Shown here: one piece after another, positions 34,271 through 43,445 of the stretch
Layout: each line of letters starts with the position of its first letter
Position numbering within the stretch: position 1 is the stretch's first letter
Assembly: GCF_021412625.1 (NCBI RefSeq)
Contig: NZ_JAKCFI010000006.1
Span: 372,001 to 436,000 of the forward strand
Length of the DNA: 64,000 nucleotides
Reading direction: 5' to 3'
Origin: Myxococcus stipitatus
Lineage (GTDB): Bacteria > Myxococcota > Myxococcia > Myxococcales > Myxococcaceae
Notes under the pieces: generated by a model
Told to the model about the DNA's origin: nothing
Databases searched by the model: none
Seen by the model: only the letters and a program-made list of their open reading frames with translations
Made by a program: the position numbers and the translations under genes

Positions 34271-35775
34271 CAGGGCACCGGGCCAGCGAAGGAGGTGAAG
34301 AAGGGAGGCCGGGAGAGGCTCGCGCCGCAGGTGGGCTTCAGCCCCTCCACGCCGCCCTGGTCCAACAGCGCCCCCATCAGCGAGCGGGCGCACTCGGCGC
34401 CCAGCGTGTTGTGCCCCACGCCCGGCACCACCACGTGCAGGCCGTTCTTCAACGTGCGCTTCGCCTCCTCGGCCCAGGACGGCGGCGTCACCGGGTCCAG
34501 CTCGCCCGACAACAGCAGCGTGGGCACGTCCGACGTCACCGGCTCGCGGTAGCCCGCCGGCAGCGTCGCGCGCGGCCAGCCCTCGCACGCGGCCAGCACC
34601 TCCAGCCCCTGCGTCGGGCCGAACCACGTCCCCTTCGCCTCGCGCTCCACCGCCGCCGCGTCGTAGAAGGGCGCGTCCTCCGCGCACACGACGGCGAAGT
34701 ACAGCCCGCGGCTCACCGAGGACTCCAGCCCGTCCGTCAGCTGCAGGGACATCGCCACGAAGGGCGCCCAGTCCCCATGCGACGCCCGGTCCAGCATCAG
34801 CGGCACCAGCGAGGCCACCTCCGGGCTGTAGAGCTGCCCGAACAGGGAGCCCAGGAACGCCTTGCGCGTGAGGGGGAAGTCCTCCGACACGCCCGTGCGG
34901 GGGTGGGCGACCCGCACCTGCTCCGGCGCCTTCTCCAGGCGCGCCAGCAGCGCCTCCGTTCGGGGCCGCAGCTCCGGGTACGCCTTCGCGCAGGCCGCGT
35001 CCTTCTCGCAGTGCGACAAGAGCAGCTCCAGCGCGCGCTGTCCGTCCCGCGCCGCGTAGAGCGGCAGGTACAGGGACAGCGGCGCCACGCCGTCGAGGAT
35101 GGCGGTGCGCACCCGCTCCGGATGCTGGCGCATGTACACCAGCGCCGCGCGCGTGCCGTAGGACACGCCCCAGAGGTTGACCTTCGCGTAGCCCAGCGCC
35201 TCGCGCACCTCGTCCAGGTCGTCCATGGCGACCGGCGTGGTGTACTGGCGCACGTCCGCGTCCCAGCGCTCGCGGCACGCGCGCAGCTTCTGGCCCACGT
35301 CGCCGTCGTCCATGGCGCTGGCGAGCCCCTCGCCGGGCGTGCTCACCTCGCACTTCAGCGGGTTCGAGTCGCCGGTGCCGCGCTGGTCGACGAGGACGAT
35401 GTCGCGGTGGCGGCGGATGCGCTCCACGGCCGCCAGCACCGGCGCCCGCGAGGCCGCCTGCCCCGGCCCCCCCGCCAGCAGCACCAGGGGGTCGGGCTGG
35501 GGCTGGGCCGCCAGCGCCGGCACCACCACCACGCGCAGGGGAATCCGACGGCCCGCCTTCGCGGCCCGGTCCTCGAAGACCTCGTGCGTGCCGCACAGCG
35601 CCTGGGTCGACAGCCCCTCCAGCCGGCAGGGCTTCAACTCCAGCCTGCGCCCGCCGGCCTCCGAGCCGCCACCGCGCGAGCACGACACCAGCAACACCGC
35701 GAGACCCAGCGCCCAGAAGCCGCGCCTGGCCCCTCCTGTCAGACAGGAGGCAATGTGTGTCCGAACCCCGGGCAA
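34270..35775 (-). CDS. Lipid-anchored alpha/beta hydrolase (TAP/S33 peptidase type)
   Basis: About 501 residues with a lipobox (LGLAVLLVSCSRG) and an alpha/beta hydrolase fold. The nucleophile serine is in LWGVSYGTRAALVYM, the oxyanion region in VLLAGGPGQAAS, and the TAP-like C-terminus includes PTLLLSGELDPVTPP (acid) and VVVPGVGHNTL (histidine). It resembles tripeptidyl or proline iminopeptidases. TTG 35775 was chosen for its GGAG six bases upstream; GTG 35829 is an alternative. It is first in the ABC operon (TGATG overlap), so it may process what the transporter moves (inference). Confidence 0.88.
   Translation of the reverse strand: MPGVRTHIASCLTGGARRGFWALGLAVLLVSCSRGGGSEAGGRRLELKPCRLEGLSTQALCGTHEVFEDRAAKAGRRIPLRVVVVPALAAQPQPDPLVLLAGGPGQAASRAPVLAAVERIRRHRDIVLVDQRGTGDSNPLKCEVSTPGEGLASAMDDGDVGQKLRACRERWDADVRQYTTPVAMDDLDEVREALGYAKVNLWGVSYGTRAALVYMRQHPERVRTAILDGVAPLSLYLPLYAARDGQRALELLLSHCEKDAACAKAYPELRPRTEALLARLEKAPEQVRVAHPRTGVSEDFPLTRKAFLGSLFGQLYSPEVASLVPLMLDRASHGDWAPFVAMSLQLTDGLESSVSRGLYFAVVCAEDAPFYDAAAVEREAKGTWFGPTQGLEVLAACEGWPRATLPAGYREPVTSDVPTLLLSGELDPVTPPSWAEEAKRTLKNGLHVVVPGVGHNTLGAECARSLMGALLDQGGVEGLKPTCGASLSRPPFFTSFAGPVP
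35732..35750. repeat. 19-bp perfect palindrome
   Basis: CCTCCTGTC and GACAGGAGG flank a single A. It lies near the 5' end of the hydrolase gene, within the first codons of the signal sequence and 164 bases from the divergent LEA-type lipoprotein start. It could be an operator or an mRNA hairpin; no second copy is seen nearby. Confidence 0.4.
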
Positions 35776-35913
35776 GGATGGCTCCGTGTATGGTGCGGGG
35801 AGGCTTGCCGCATACCATCCCGCCACCACTCCGGTACACCCCCGCGGCGAGCGCGCTCCCGGACGCCCGCGGGCTTGAATGCCGCGCGCCGGGGCCCGTC
35901 TGGTGATACGCCC

Positions 35914-36756
35914 ATGCCCACGATGAAACGCGCCGTCCTCCTCCTGGCCACCCTCGCTCTCACCACGCTCAGTGGCTGCGCCGCGCTGCAGAGCCTGCTG
36001 AAGGGCGCCTTCAAGAAGCCCACCCTCACCTTCAAGACGGCGCGCCTGTCCAGCGCGTCCCTGTCCGACGCCACCGTCGACCTGGTCTACGAGGTGAACA
36101 ACCCCAACGGCTTCGGCCTGGAGCTGGCCTCCGTCGACTACGCCTTCTTCGTCGAGGGCAAGCAGGTGGTGGCCGGCAAGCCCCGCAAGGGCCTCGACCT
36201 CAAGGCCAACGGCAGGAGCGAGCTGGTCTTCCCCGCGAACGTGAAGTTCGCGGACATCGTCCCCGTCGTGGAGACGTTCCTCAACAAGGACAAGGCGGCC
36301 TACAAGGCCCAGGGCAGCGTGGGCGTGCAGACGCCCATCGGCGTGCTGTCCTTCCCCCTCCAGAAGGAGGGCACCTTCGACGTCCCCAAGATTCCGCAGG
36401 TGTCCTTCCAGGCGCCGCGCATCACCAACATCAACCTCACCAGCGCCACGGTCGAGTTCCCCCTGAGCATCACCAACCGCAACAGCTTCCCCCTGCCGGT
36501 GGCCGGCATCACCGGCGCGCTCAAGGTGGCCGGCGCGGACGTGGGAACCCTGACCACCGGCAACCTGGGCACGCTGGACGGCAGCGGGACGAAGCAGGTG
36601 ACGCTGCCGCTCACCATCAACTTCGCCCGGGCCGCCTCCGCCGCCATGGCCCTGCGTTCGGGGGGCAACGCCAAGCTGAGCCTGGATGGCCGGCTGACGT
36701 CGGACGCCCAGTCCGTGCCGCTCAACCTGAGCCAGCTCGTCAACATCGTGAAATGA
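35914..36756 (+). CDS. LEA type-2 (WHy domain) lipoprotein
   Basis: A 280-residue lipoprotein with lipobox LTTLSGCAAL. Two repeated beta-sandwich units follow, each with the late-embryogenesis-abundant type 2 pattern: VDLVYEVNNPNGFGLELASVDYAFFVEGKQV and VEFPLSITNRNSFPLPVAGITGALKVAG. Such proteins are linked to stress and desiccation tolerance in other organisms. ATG 35914 follows GGTGA; a second in-frame ATG sits at 35923. Divergent from the hydrolase-ABC operon. Confidence 0.88.
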   Translation: MPTMKRAVLLLATLALTTLSGCAALQSLLKGAFKKPTLTFKTARLSSASLSDATVDLVYEVNNPNGFGLELASVDYAFFVEGKQVVAGKPRKGLDLKANGRSELVFPANVKFADIVPVVETFLNKDKAAYKAQGSVGVQTPIGVLSFPLQKEGTFDVPKIPQVSFQAPRITNINLTSATVEFPLSITNRNSFPLPVAGITGALKVAGADVGTLTTGNLGTLDGSGTKQVTLPLTINFARAASAAMALRSGGNAKLSLDGRLTSDAQSVPLNLSQLVNIVK

Positions 36757-36850
36757 CGGCCGCCCGGGGGGCGGGCAGGGGGAGGCCCACCTCGTGGTTG
36801 TCCCAGGGCGCCCTAGCCGTTACGGTTGAGCGCCCTTCGGGACCCAAGCC

Positions 36851-37243
36851 ATGCGCCGCATCCTCTTCAAGTCAAAAATCCACCGCGCCACCGTGACCCA
36901 GGCCGACCTGGACTACGAGGGCTCCGTCACCATCGACAAGAACCTGCTCCTCGCGGCGGACATCCTGCCCTTCGAGAAGGTGGCGGTGTGGAACGTCACC
37001 CGGGGCACGCGCCTGGAGACGTATGCCCTGGAGGGCGAGGCCGGCAGCGGCGTCATCTGCATCAACGGCGCCGCCGCGCACCTCAACCAGCCCGGGGACC
37101 TGGTCATCCTGGCCACCTTCGCGGAGGTGGAGGAGTCCCAGGTGCGCGACTGGAAGCCCACCGTCGTCTTCGTGGACACGAAGAACCGCATCGTCCCCGG
37201 CGTGAAGGAAGAGATTCCGGGGCCGGCGCGACGGTCCGCCTGA
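36851..37243 (+). CDS. panD: Aspartate 1-decarboxylase
   Basis: A 130-residue pyruvoyl enzyme making beta-alanine from aspartate for pantothenate and coenzyme A. The proenzyme self-cleaves between Gly24 and Ser25 (DYEGSVTID), leaving Ser25 as pyruvoyl. Other conserved parts are KIHRATVTQ, the active-site region [15 protein letters not shown] and NGAAAHL. Length is standard. The other pantothenate genes are not in the window. It stands 95 bases after the LEA lipoprotein. Confidence 0.97.
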   Translation: MRRILFKSKIHRATVTQADLDYEGSVTIDKNLLLAADILPFEKVAVWNVTRGTRLETYALEGEAGSGVICINGAAAHLNQPGDLVILATFAEVEESQVRDWKPTVVFVDTKNRIVPGVKEEIPGPARRSA

Positions 37244-37343
37244 GCCCGCCTGCTCTTGGAGCGGCTTTGCCCGCCCACGCGCCTTTTGCCATGCTCGGTC
37301 CCCTCTTGAAGATGGGGCCCAGGGCCCCGGAGGCGACATCACG

Positions 37344-37787
37344 ATGAGGCGGATGTGGGTGGCAACGAGCGCGCTCGCGCTGGGACTCCTCGGCTGTTCC
37401 GGGGCGGGCGCGTTCCGGCCCAATCCCAACGACGAGGACCCCATCTACGGGGCCATCCCCGTCATCAAGGCGCCCGCGCAGAGCCGCTGCGTGGCGCACG
37501 GCAAGTCCTCCGTGCGCGCCAACTGCGACGAGGCCCTCTACCTGGCCACCGAGTACACCCGCCGCCTGTCCGTGGGGGACGAGGTCTGCCTCGAGGGGGG
37601 TTATGGCGAGGAGCCGGGCTATGCCTGCAAGGCGCGCGCGGCCGTCATCGACACGTCGCCCAACCAGGTGAAGCTCGAGGTGCGAGGGGCCCGGCCCGAC
37701 TCGCGCTGGTTCAACGTGGAGATGCGGCACGCCTGGTACGAAGAGGGCGCGCTGGTGGACCTCTATCTGTCCGAGCGGGGTTACTAG
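37344..37787 (+). CDS. Hypothetical lipoprotein
   Basis: A 147-residue protein with signal peptide and lipobox (LALGLLGCSGAG). The mature part has four cysteines (RCVAHGKSSVRANCDEAL, EVCLEGGYGEEPGYACKARAAV) that could form two disulfides. I do not recognise a family. ATG 37344 begins directly at the signal peptide. A gap of 35 bases leads to the EcsC gene, so co-transcription is possible. Confidence 0.82.
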   Translation: MRRMWVATSALALGLLGCSGAGAFRPNPNDEDPIYGAIPVIKAPAQSRCVAHGKSSVRANCDEALYLATEYTRRLSVGDEVCLEGGYGEEPGYACKARAAVIDTSPNQVKLEVRGARPDSRWFNVEMRHAWYEEGALVDLYLSERGY

Positions 37788-37822
37788 AGGAACGCGCCTC
37801 ACCGGCGAAGGGAGTGGTCGTC

Positions 37823-38455
37823 ATGGGCATCTACGACAGCGTGGCCGAGCGGCTGGCCTTCATGAAGAAGCTGAGTCCGGCGGAGCTGAAGAAGCTCGGC
37901 TCGGCGCGGCTGTCGGACATCGTCCTGCAGGAGACCAAGCGCGCCCGGGTCCGCGTGGCGGAGCTGGAGAAGCGCTACCCCCAGGCCCAGGCCCGGGAGC
38001 TGGCCCAGCGGCTGGTGGACGAGAAGAAGAACCTGGCCAGCATGGTGGGCGGCGTCAGCGGCGTGTTCGGCCTGGTCGCCCTGCCCGCGGACCTCCTCTT
38101 CATGGCGTACCTGCAAATCACCCTGCTCACCGACGTGGCCACCCTCTACAAGGTGAACCTCAAGAGCGAGCGGACCCGCGGGGAGATGCTGGACCTGTTC
38201 GGCTACGCCAACGGCCTGGGTCCCCTGCACCGGGCCAGCCCCAAGGTGATGGGGAAGCTGGCCGAGCTGCTCCTGAAGAAGGGGGGCATGCACACGCTGG
38301 GGCGCGCCATGCCCCTCGTCGCCGCCCCCGTCACCGCCTACCTCAACAACCAGCACATCCAGCGCGTGGGGGAGCAGGCCGTGCGCTTCTACGAGGGCTT
38401 CGACAAGGCCCACGCCAAGGCCCGCGCCCAGCGGAAGCAGGCCAGCGGGAGCTGA
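37823..38455 (+). CDS. EcsC family protein
   Basis: A 210-residue protein of the EcsC family. The centre (MVGGVSGVFGLVALPADLLFMAYLQITLL) is hydrophobic and contains the family's PADL...YLQ pattern, followed by LFGYANGLGP. ATG 37823 follows GGGAGTGG. EcsC of Bacillus accompanies an ABC transporter; here no ABC genes are adjacent. Molecular role unknown. Confidence 0.85.
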   Translation: MGIYDSVAERLAFMKKLSPAELKKLGSARLSDIVLQETKRARVRVAELEKRYPQAQARELAQRLVDEKKNLASMVGGVSGVFGLVALPADLLFMAYLQITLLTDVATLYKVNLKSERTRGEMLDLFGYANGLGPLHRASPKVMGKLAELLLKKGGMHTLGRAMPLVAAPVTAYLNNQHIQRVGEQAVRFYEGFDKAHAKARAQRKQASGS

Positions 38456-38637
38456 ACCCTCCGTGAAGTCCACCCGCTCTACTGGGTGACCTCCGAAAAA
38501 ATCCGCGGCGGGTCCGATATGCCTCCCGCCGCCCGCCGTTCACGCATCATGGCGGGGCGGAAGCCCCTTCGATGACGGGTCGCCAGGCAACCCCTGAGCC
38601 GGAGGGACCGGTGAACCCGCGAGGCGGAGGCACGAAG

Positions 38638-39207
38638 ATGTCCGAGCTTTCGGCGGAAGTGCGTGTGCAGGTGGCGCGGTTGCGGAACCTCCTCATCGAC
38701 GTGGCGCGCTGCGGCGCGCTCGCCAGCCCCCTGGGTGCGCTGCCCCATCACGAACTGGACCCCATGGAGGTCCAGGCCATCTGGTGGCTGAAGGCGGAGA
38801 GCCTGTTGCCCGTCAACGTCCTGGCGGACCGGCTGGGGGGCATCGCCATGCCCCGGCTGAGCCGGCTGTTGGACCGGTTGGAGGACGCGAAGCTCGTCCA
38901 GCGCGAGCGCTCGGTCCGGCATGATCGCCGCCGAGTGCGCGTGCGGCTGACCGAGCAGGGCCGGGCCCTGGCGGAGCGCGCGGACTCCATCGTCCAGGAG
39001 CGGATGGCCCGGCTGCTGATGCCGCTGGGTGGTGAGCAGCGCAGCGCGTTGATGGACCTGCTCGAGGGCTGGGTGGAGGCGCTGGGCTGCTGGAACCGCG
39101 CCGAGGAGCTGGCCGCCGAGGAGGCCACCGCGAAGCTGCCCAAGGCCAACCGGCCTCCCCTGCTCACGGCCGTCGAGGACGTAGGCGTCACCGCCAACGC
39201 GGCGTGA
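38638..39207 (+). CDS. MarR family transcriptional regulator
   Basis: A 189-residue winged-helix protein: LPVNVLADRLGGIAMPRLSRLLDRL holds the recognition helix and RSVRHDRRRVRVRLTEQG the wing. ATG 38638 was chosen because GGAGG sits seven bases upstream; an in-frame ATG at 38572 would add 22 disordered residues. Target unknown; the nearest genes on either side do not suggest one. Confidence 0.85.
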   Translation: MSELSAEVRVQVARLRNLLIDVARCGALASPLGALPHHELDPMEVQAIWWLKAESLLPVNVLADRLGGIAMPRLSRLLDRLEDAKLVQRERSVRHDRRRVRVRLTEQGRALAERADSIVQERMARLLMPLGGEQRSALMDLLEGWVEALGCWNRAEELAAEEATAKLPKANRPPLLTAVEDVGVTANAA

Positions 39208-39231
39208 TTCACGCGGGCCCGGAGCGACGCC

Positions 39232-40953
39232 TCACAGGCGGAGCTCCGCCACCCCATCCGACAGGCACCCTGGAGCGACGTCGCCGGCCCCGGCCGCGCG
39301 GCCCTCCCGCGACACCTCGACCTGGACCGGCCCCTCGCGAACGAAGCCGAGCCGCGCCAGCCCCTCCACGTCGGTGAGCACGCGCAGGGGTGGCAACGAG
39401 CCGCGCGCGCCCACGAGCGTGATGCTCGCGCCGGGCACCGGCCTGTCGCCCTCCAGGACGCGCACCGCGCACGCCACGCCCTCCGTCAGCCACGTGGATG
39501 ACAGGTGCCGCTCCCGGTCCTCCACGCCGAACGAGACGGGCGCGGTCGCCTGGACATCCACCGGGGACGCCGCCACCTGGACGCGGTAGGTCCCCGTCCG
39601 CGCCACCGACACCGCGAGGCCCCCTGCCTCGGGCAGGAAGTGCTCCGTCGACTCCGTGAGCCACGTCCCGTCCTCGCCCTGACGCTCCAGCAGGAAGACG
39701 GGATAGGGCCTCCGGGCACGCGTCTCCAGCTGGCTCCGCGCGAAGGGGTCCAGGTCCAGCACCAGCCAACGGTACGCGGGAACCCGCCACGTCACCTCCA
39801 CCTCCGTGGCCTCCGACGGAGGCGTGAACAGGAATGCCCATTGCGCCGGGGCCCTGGGCCGCCCCTCGCCCGACGCGGACGTCTCCACCGTGAAGCGGGA
39901 GGGCCGCCATGACGGCACGCCCTCGACGACGAACCCACCGTCGACGGACAGCCCGACCTCCCGTCCCTCCGGGTCCAGCAACCGCGCCCCGGGCGGCGGC
40001 GTCGATGCCCCTTCCCATGACACCCGGCCCCTCAACACGAGCGTGCTCGCCAGGCCTCGTGGGAAGAGCGTGGCGACGTCCAGGACCACGTCCTCCACCC
40101 GCCCCTCCCGCAGGGGGACCTCCACCGGCCCCGCCTCCTGTCCCGACCCCGCCCGCAGCCACAAGCGCACGGCGGGGTCCGGCGGCAACGGCAGGAGCAC
40201 GGACGCGCGCTCCGCCTCGAGCGGCAACGCGGTCCCCGCTTCCAATGCGGCGGCCACGCGCGGCGCCGCGTGCCGCACCAGCGGCCACAGCTCGCTCGCG
40301 CGCTCCACGTCCCGAGGGTCCTCCGCCACCACCCGCGCCACGCGCAGCGAGAACGCCCCGTGCTCCGGCCGCACGCCCTCCAACCGCACGCGCACCCCCG
40401 TGGGACGCCGGGCCCGCAGGACGCCCATGTCCAGGATGCCCGACTCCGGCACCGCGTCCGGCGTCCAGGACTCCCACCAGAACGTCCCATCCGGCTCCCA
40501 CGCCATCACCTGATAGCGCTCCGCCCGGGGAACGGGCTGGGGCCCCAGCACACCTCCCGAGGCCGAGGCCACCACCGGGGCGCGCTCCCACGAGGCCACG
40601 TTCGCCAGGTCCTCCCGCCGCTCGGGCCCTGCGCCTCGCCAGCCCTCCCGCCGCGCCGCCTCCCATTGGCGCTCGTCCTCCGGCGAGATGAACGCCGCGC
40701 CGAGCCGCGCCTCGCCCCCGAACGGATGCGCGCCCTCCAGCACCGCGCGCAGCCGCAACCCGCCCGCCTCGACCGGAGGTGACGACTCCGGCTTCGCTGC
40801 GACCCCGGGAGCCGTGGCAAGCACACCGCCCACCGGGCGCGCGGCGCCGACGGTGGGCGCATCCCTCCGCGCACACCACGCGCCGACGAGCCCGAGCACG
40901 ACCAGCAGCGCTCCGGCCATCGCCCACCGACCCCCGCGCGGCGAGCGGCTCAA
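39232..40953 (-). CDS. Hypothetical membrane-anchored multi-Ig-like protein
   Basis: A 573-residue protein with one N-terminal hydrophobic segment (MAGALLVVLGLVGAWC) and a long beta-rich remainder that looks like consecutive carboxypeptidase-regulatory or Ig-like modules (GARLLDPEGREVGLSVDGGFVVEGVP, GDRPVPGASITLVGARG). TTG 40953 overlaps the nuclease stop as TTGA; ATG 40920 is the alternative start. Coupling suggests a joint role at the cell surface with the secreted nuclease. Function unknown. Confidence 0.72.
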   Translation of the reverse strand: MSRSPRGGRWAMAGALLVVLGLVGAWCARRDAPTVGAARPVGGVLATAPGVAAKPESSPPVEAGGLRLRAVLEGAHPFGGEARLGAAFISPEDERQWEAARREGWRGAGPERREDLANVASWERAPVVASASGGVLGPQPVPRAERYQVMAWEPDGTFWWESWTPDAVPESGILDMGVLRARRPTGVRVRLEGVRPEHGAFSLRVARVVAEDPRDVERASELWPLVRHAAPRVAAALEAGTALPLEAERASVLLPLPPDPAVRLWLRAGSGQEAGPVEVPLREGRVEDVVLDVATLFPRGLASTLVLRGRVSWEGASTPPPGARLLDPEGREVGLSVDGGFVVEGVPSWRPSRFTVETSASGEGRPRAPAQWAFLFTPPSEATEVEVTWRVPAYRWLVLDLDPFARSQLETRARRPYPVFLLERQGEDGTWLTESTEHFLPEAGGLAVSVARTGTYRVQVAASPVDVQATAPVSFGVEDRERHLSSTWLTEGVACAVRVLEGDRPVPGASITLVGARGSLPPLRVLTDVEGLARLGFVREGPVQVEVSREGRAAGAGDVAPGCLSDGVAELRL

Positions 40954-41813
40954 TCCGTGTCGCTGTTGGAGTACAGGGTGACGTACACCGGCGCGTGGTC
41001 CGACAGCCGGGTGACGAAGTCGACCGTGTCCGCGACGTAGTCGCGCCCCGTGGCCGACAACTCCGTCACGAACGTCGGCTGCATCCAGAAGTGGTCATAC
41101 GCGCTGGCGAAGGCCCCGCTGAGGTTGAGCGTGGTGAGCACGTCCAGCTTGCAGCTCACCGCGGGGGACAGCGCCGCCAGCTCCGCCCACGAGGTCGCGG
41201 TGCAGGCCATGTTGTGGTCGCCCAGCAGGATGACGTCCTGGTCGCCGGTGTTCGAGGCCTGCACCGTCTGGAACACGGTGTCGATGGCCCGCACCTCCGC
41301 GTCCCGCTCCGCCGCCGTCCCCCAGATGGCGTGCCAGTTGATGAACGTGTAGTCCGCGCCCGTGGGGACGTGGCGCACCTGGACCACCTGCGGCTCGCGC
41401 TCGAAGACATCCGCCGCGTCGGCGTGGACGCGGGAGGACAGCAGCGCCACCGTGTCCGTCCGGTACACCACCGCGTAGCTCTCCTTGTACGAGGAGCGCC
41501 CCAGCAGCGGCGTCTGGACATGCGCCCACGTCACGCCGGAGACCTCCGTCAACGCGGCGGCGATGGCGGGCGCCACCGACGCGTTCATCACCTCCTGGAG
41601 GAACACCAGGTCACAGCCGTTGTTCGACGTGCTGTTGGCGCCGTACTGGTTCCACACCTGCTTCGCGTCATCCAGGTACGTCTGCTCCCCGCTCCACCCC
41701 TCGTGGCGCAGGTTCCAGCTCACCACCCGCAGGTAGGAGCCCGCATACGCCAGCGTGGGCACCCCCCACGCGACCAGCAACACCACTCGCGACAGCCAGG
41801 TCGACAGTCCCAT
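40950..41813 (-). CDS. Secreted endonuclease/exonuclease/phosphatase family protein
   Basis: A 287-residue DNase I-fold enzyme exported by signal peptide MGLSTWLSRVVLLVAWGVPTLAYA. Active-site motifs: WNLRHEG (Asn34), FLQEVMN (Glu74), FINWHAIWG, LLGDHNMA and SDHAPVYVTL. These fit a metal-dependent phosphodiesterase, nuclease or sphingomyelinase-like enzyme. GAGGTG precedes ATG 41813. A possible predatory or nutrient-scavenging role is inference. Divergent from the 42048 gene across 234 bases. Confidence 0.88.
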   Translation of the reverse strand: MGLSTWLSRVVLLVAWGVPTLAYAGSYLRVVSWNLRHEGWSGEQTYLDDAKQVWNQYGANSTSNNGCDLVFLQEVMNASVAPAIAAALTEVSGVTWAHVQTPLLGRSSYKESYAVVYRTDTVALLSSRVHADAADVFEREPQVVQVRHVPTGADYTFINWHAIWGTAAERDAEVRAIDTVFQTVQASNTGDQDVILLGDHNMACTATSWAELAALSPAVSCKLDVLTTLNLSGAFASAYDHFWMQPTFVTELSATGRDYVADTVDFVTRLSDHAPVYVTLYSNSDTD

Positions 41814-41948
41814 GCGGTCACCTCGGAAGAGCGGGCCGGACGCGCGGCCCTCGCGGGAACCGTCCTAGTGATTCGCCCCGTCGCGAACAACCACGCCCCG
41901 GGCAGGGTGCTCACCACCCCACGCCCCAGGTCGACGCATGCTCCATAA

Positions 41949-41965
41949 ATGCAACTTGATTGCTT
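41949..41965. promoter_or_regulatory. Candidate operator A1 (ATGCAA-N5-TTGCtT)
   Basis: ATGCAA-CTTGA-TTGCTT lies in an AT-rich island 82 bases before ATG 42048. It differs at one arm position from the perfect inverted repeat at 51781. The form resembles operators of Fur-superfamily metal repressors, which I infer; no repressor gene is in the window. Confidence 0.45.
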
Positions 41966-41982
41966 TTACGAATCGATTACAA
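41966..41982. promoter_or_regulatory. Candidate regulatory site A2
   Basis: TTACGAATCGATTACAA directly abuts site A1 and matches 14 of 17 positions of the site at 44143 (TTACAACTCAATTACAA). The stretch 41945-41990 is the most AT-rich in the area and probably holds the promoter of the 42048-44090 genes. Confidence 0.4.
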
Positions 41983-42047
41983 ATAATACCCGACAAGCGA
42001 CACTACGCGGGACCGCAGGACCTACCCCCCCGGGAGGAATACCGTTC

Positions 42048-42716
42048 ATGACCAGACGCCATTGGGGCCTTGGCGCAGCCATGCTCGCGCTCGCGGGCAT
42101 GTTCGCCGCGTGGCCGGGCGCGGACTCCGCGCCGGGCGACGCGGCGGTCGCCGAGGAGCGCGCCGCCCGTCCTTCCCCGCCGCCCCACGCCGCCCTCGTC
42201 GCGCTTCCCCCAGCGCCACCGAGCGTCCAGGACCTCGCGCGACCTTGGAGGGAGCGCGTGCTCGTCGCGGAGGACCTCCCCTCGCAGGTGGACGAAGGCG
42301 AGGGGACGCGGGTTCGCCCCCGGCGCGCGCCCTCCGAGTCGCGGCGGCGGGTCGTCCAGGCGCTGCGGGGCGCCCGCGAGCCGGGCCTCCGGAGGGAGGC
42401 CGTGCTCGCCGTGCTGCGCTCCTCCGGAGAGAGCCACGAGCCCTGGACCGAGCGGGCCCGCGCCGCGCTCGCCACCTGGCGACGGCGGGTGGAGGAGGAC
42501 GTGCTGCCCGTCCAGGTGGAGCCTCCCCACTGCTTCGCCGCGGGCTGCGTCACCCGCGTCACCTTCCCCGACAAGGACTCCCTCCAGGAGTCCTACCGCC
42601 GCGCTCCCGAATGGAGGCTCGGCGCTCCGGGCGCGCACCTCCAACTGCCGCCCGAGCGCCTCGCGTCCGGCGAGTTCATCGCCACCTGGCTCGTGCTGCC
42701 GCCGGACGCTCCCTGA
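42048..42716 (+). CDS. Hypothetical exported protein, first gene of the metal-cluster operon
   Basis: A 222-residue protein with an N-terminal hydrophobic segment (LGAAMLALAGMFAAW) that may be a signal or anchor. A Pro/Ala/Arg-rich middle follows and a small C-terminal domain with PHCFAAGCVTRVTFPD, a Cys-x4-Cys pattern that recurs in myxobacterial exported proteins in my experience. GGGAGGAAT precedes ATG 42048. It follows operators A1/A2 and leads to the lipoprotein gene after 58 bases. Function unknown. Confidence 0.75.
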   Translation: MTRRHWGLGAAMLALAGMFAAWPGADSAPGDAAVAEERAARPSPPPHAALVALPPAPPSVQDLARPWRERVLVAEDLPSQVDEGEGTRVRPRRAPSESRRRVVQALRGAREPGLRREAVLAVLRSSGESHEPWTERARAALATWRRRVEEDVLPVQVEPPHCFAAGCVTRVTFPDKDSLQESYRRAPEWRLGAPGAHLQLPPERLASGEFIATWLVLPPDAP

Positions 42717-42774
42717 CGCGTCCCTTCCCACCTGTCTCACCCCCCCGCTGTCCCAACCCGAAGGAGAGGTCCCC

Positions 42775-43374
42775 ATGAAGCTGGAGTCGCCGTTCCAGAA
42801 GTCCGTCCTCGCCGCCAGCGTCGCGGCGCTGCTCGCCGGCTGCGGCACCACCGACGTCGAGGAGGAGGAGGTCTCGCGGGAGGAGCTGGCGCGGTCGGAG
42901 GCCGCGCTGCTGCCCTCCTGCGAGGAGCCCGAGGAGTTGGCCGAGGTCGTCGAGCACGCGTGCATCCACGCGGAGGTCGGGCCCTTCGAGCCCGTCACCG
43001 CCGCCGCGCTGGGCGCGCCCGTCCTGGTGGACGTCAGCACGCCTCACACCGCGTACAACATCACCCTCCCCGCGAACCCCTCCACCTGGGGCTGGGCGGG
43101 CCGCGTCTCGTTCCTCCCGGACGAGTCCGGTGAGTTCGCCTTCCTCCTCTCCCGGTTCCGCGGCCTGCGCATCTACGACGCGGCCACCGGCGCCGAGGTG
43201 GCCCGCGAGTGCCGCTACCAGGTGCCCGTGGACGTCTGCGACGTGCTGAAGACGGCCGTCGTCGCGGACCTCGAGGCGGACACCGAATACCACCTGGAGT
43301 TCCGCTCCCTGCTGCCCCGCAACGCCTCCTTCTCCCTCGTCATCGAGGAGGCGGCCCACCACCACGAGGAGTAG
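42775..43374 (+). CDS. HACxH-domain lipoprotein (paralogue 1)
   Basis: A 199-residue lipoprotein (lipobox AALLAGCGTT). The shared domain opens with EHACIHAEVGPFEPVTA, followed by HTAYNITLP, GEFAFLLSR, a two-cysteine stretch (ARECRYQVPVDVC) and TEYHLEFRS. The protein ends in HHHEE. Histidine and cysteine clusters suggest metal binding at the outer membrane (inference). ATG 42775 follows AAGGAGAGG. Similar in layout to the products from 43446, 44173 and 45272. Family not recognised. Confidence 0.82.
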   Translation: MKLESPFQKSVLAASVAALLAGCGTTDVEEEEVSREELARSEAALLPSCEEPEELAEVVEHACIHAEVGPFEPVTAAALGAPVLVDVSTPHTAYNITLPANPSTWGWAGRVSFLPDESGEFAFLLSRFRGLRIYDAATGAEVARECRYQVPVDVCDVLKTAVVADLEADTEYHLEFRSLLPRNASFSLVIEEAAHHHEE

Positions 43375-43445
43375 GCGCTCCCACGCCTCCCACTCCATGT
43401 CCTCCAGAAACCCCGAACCCGTCCGTCTCCAGGGAGAGCACCCGC

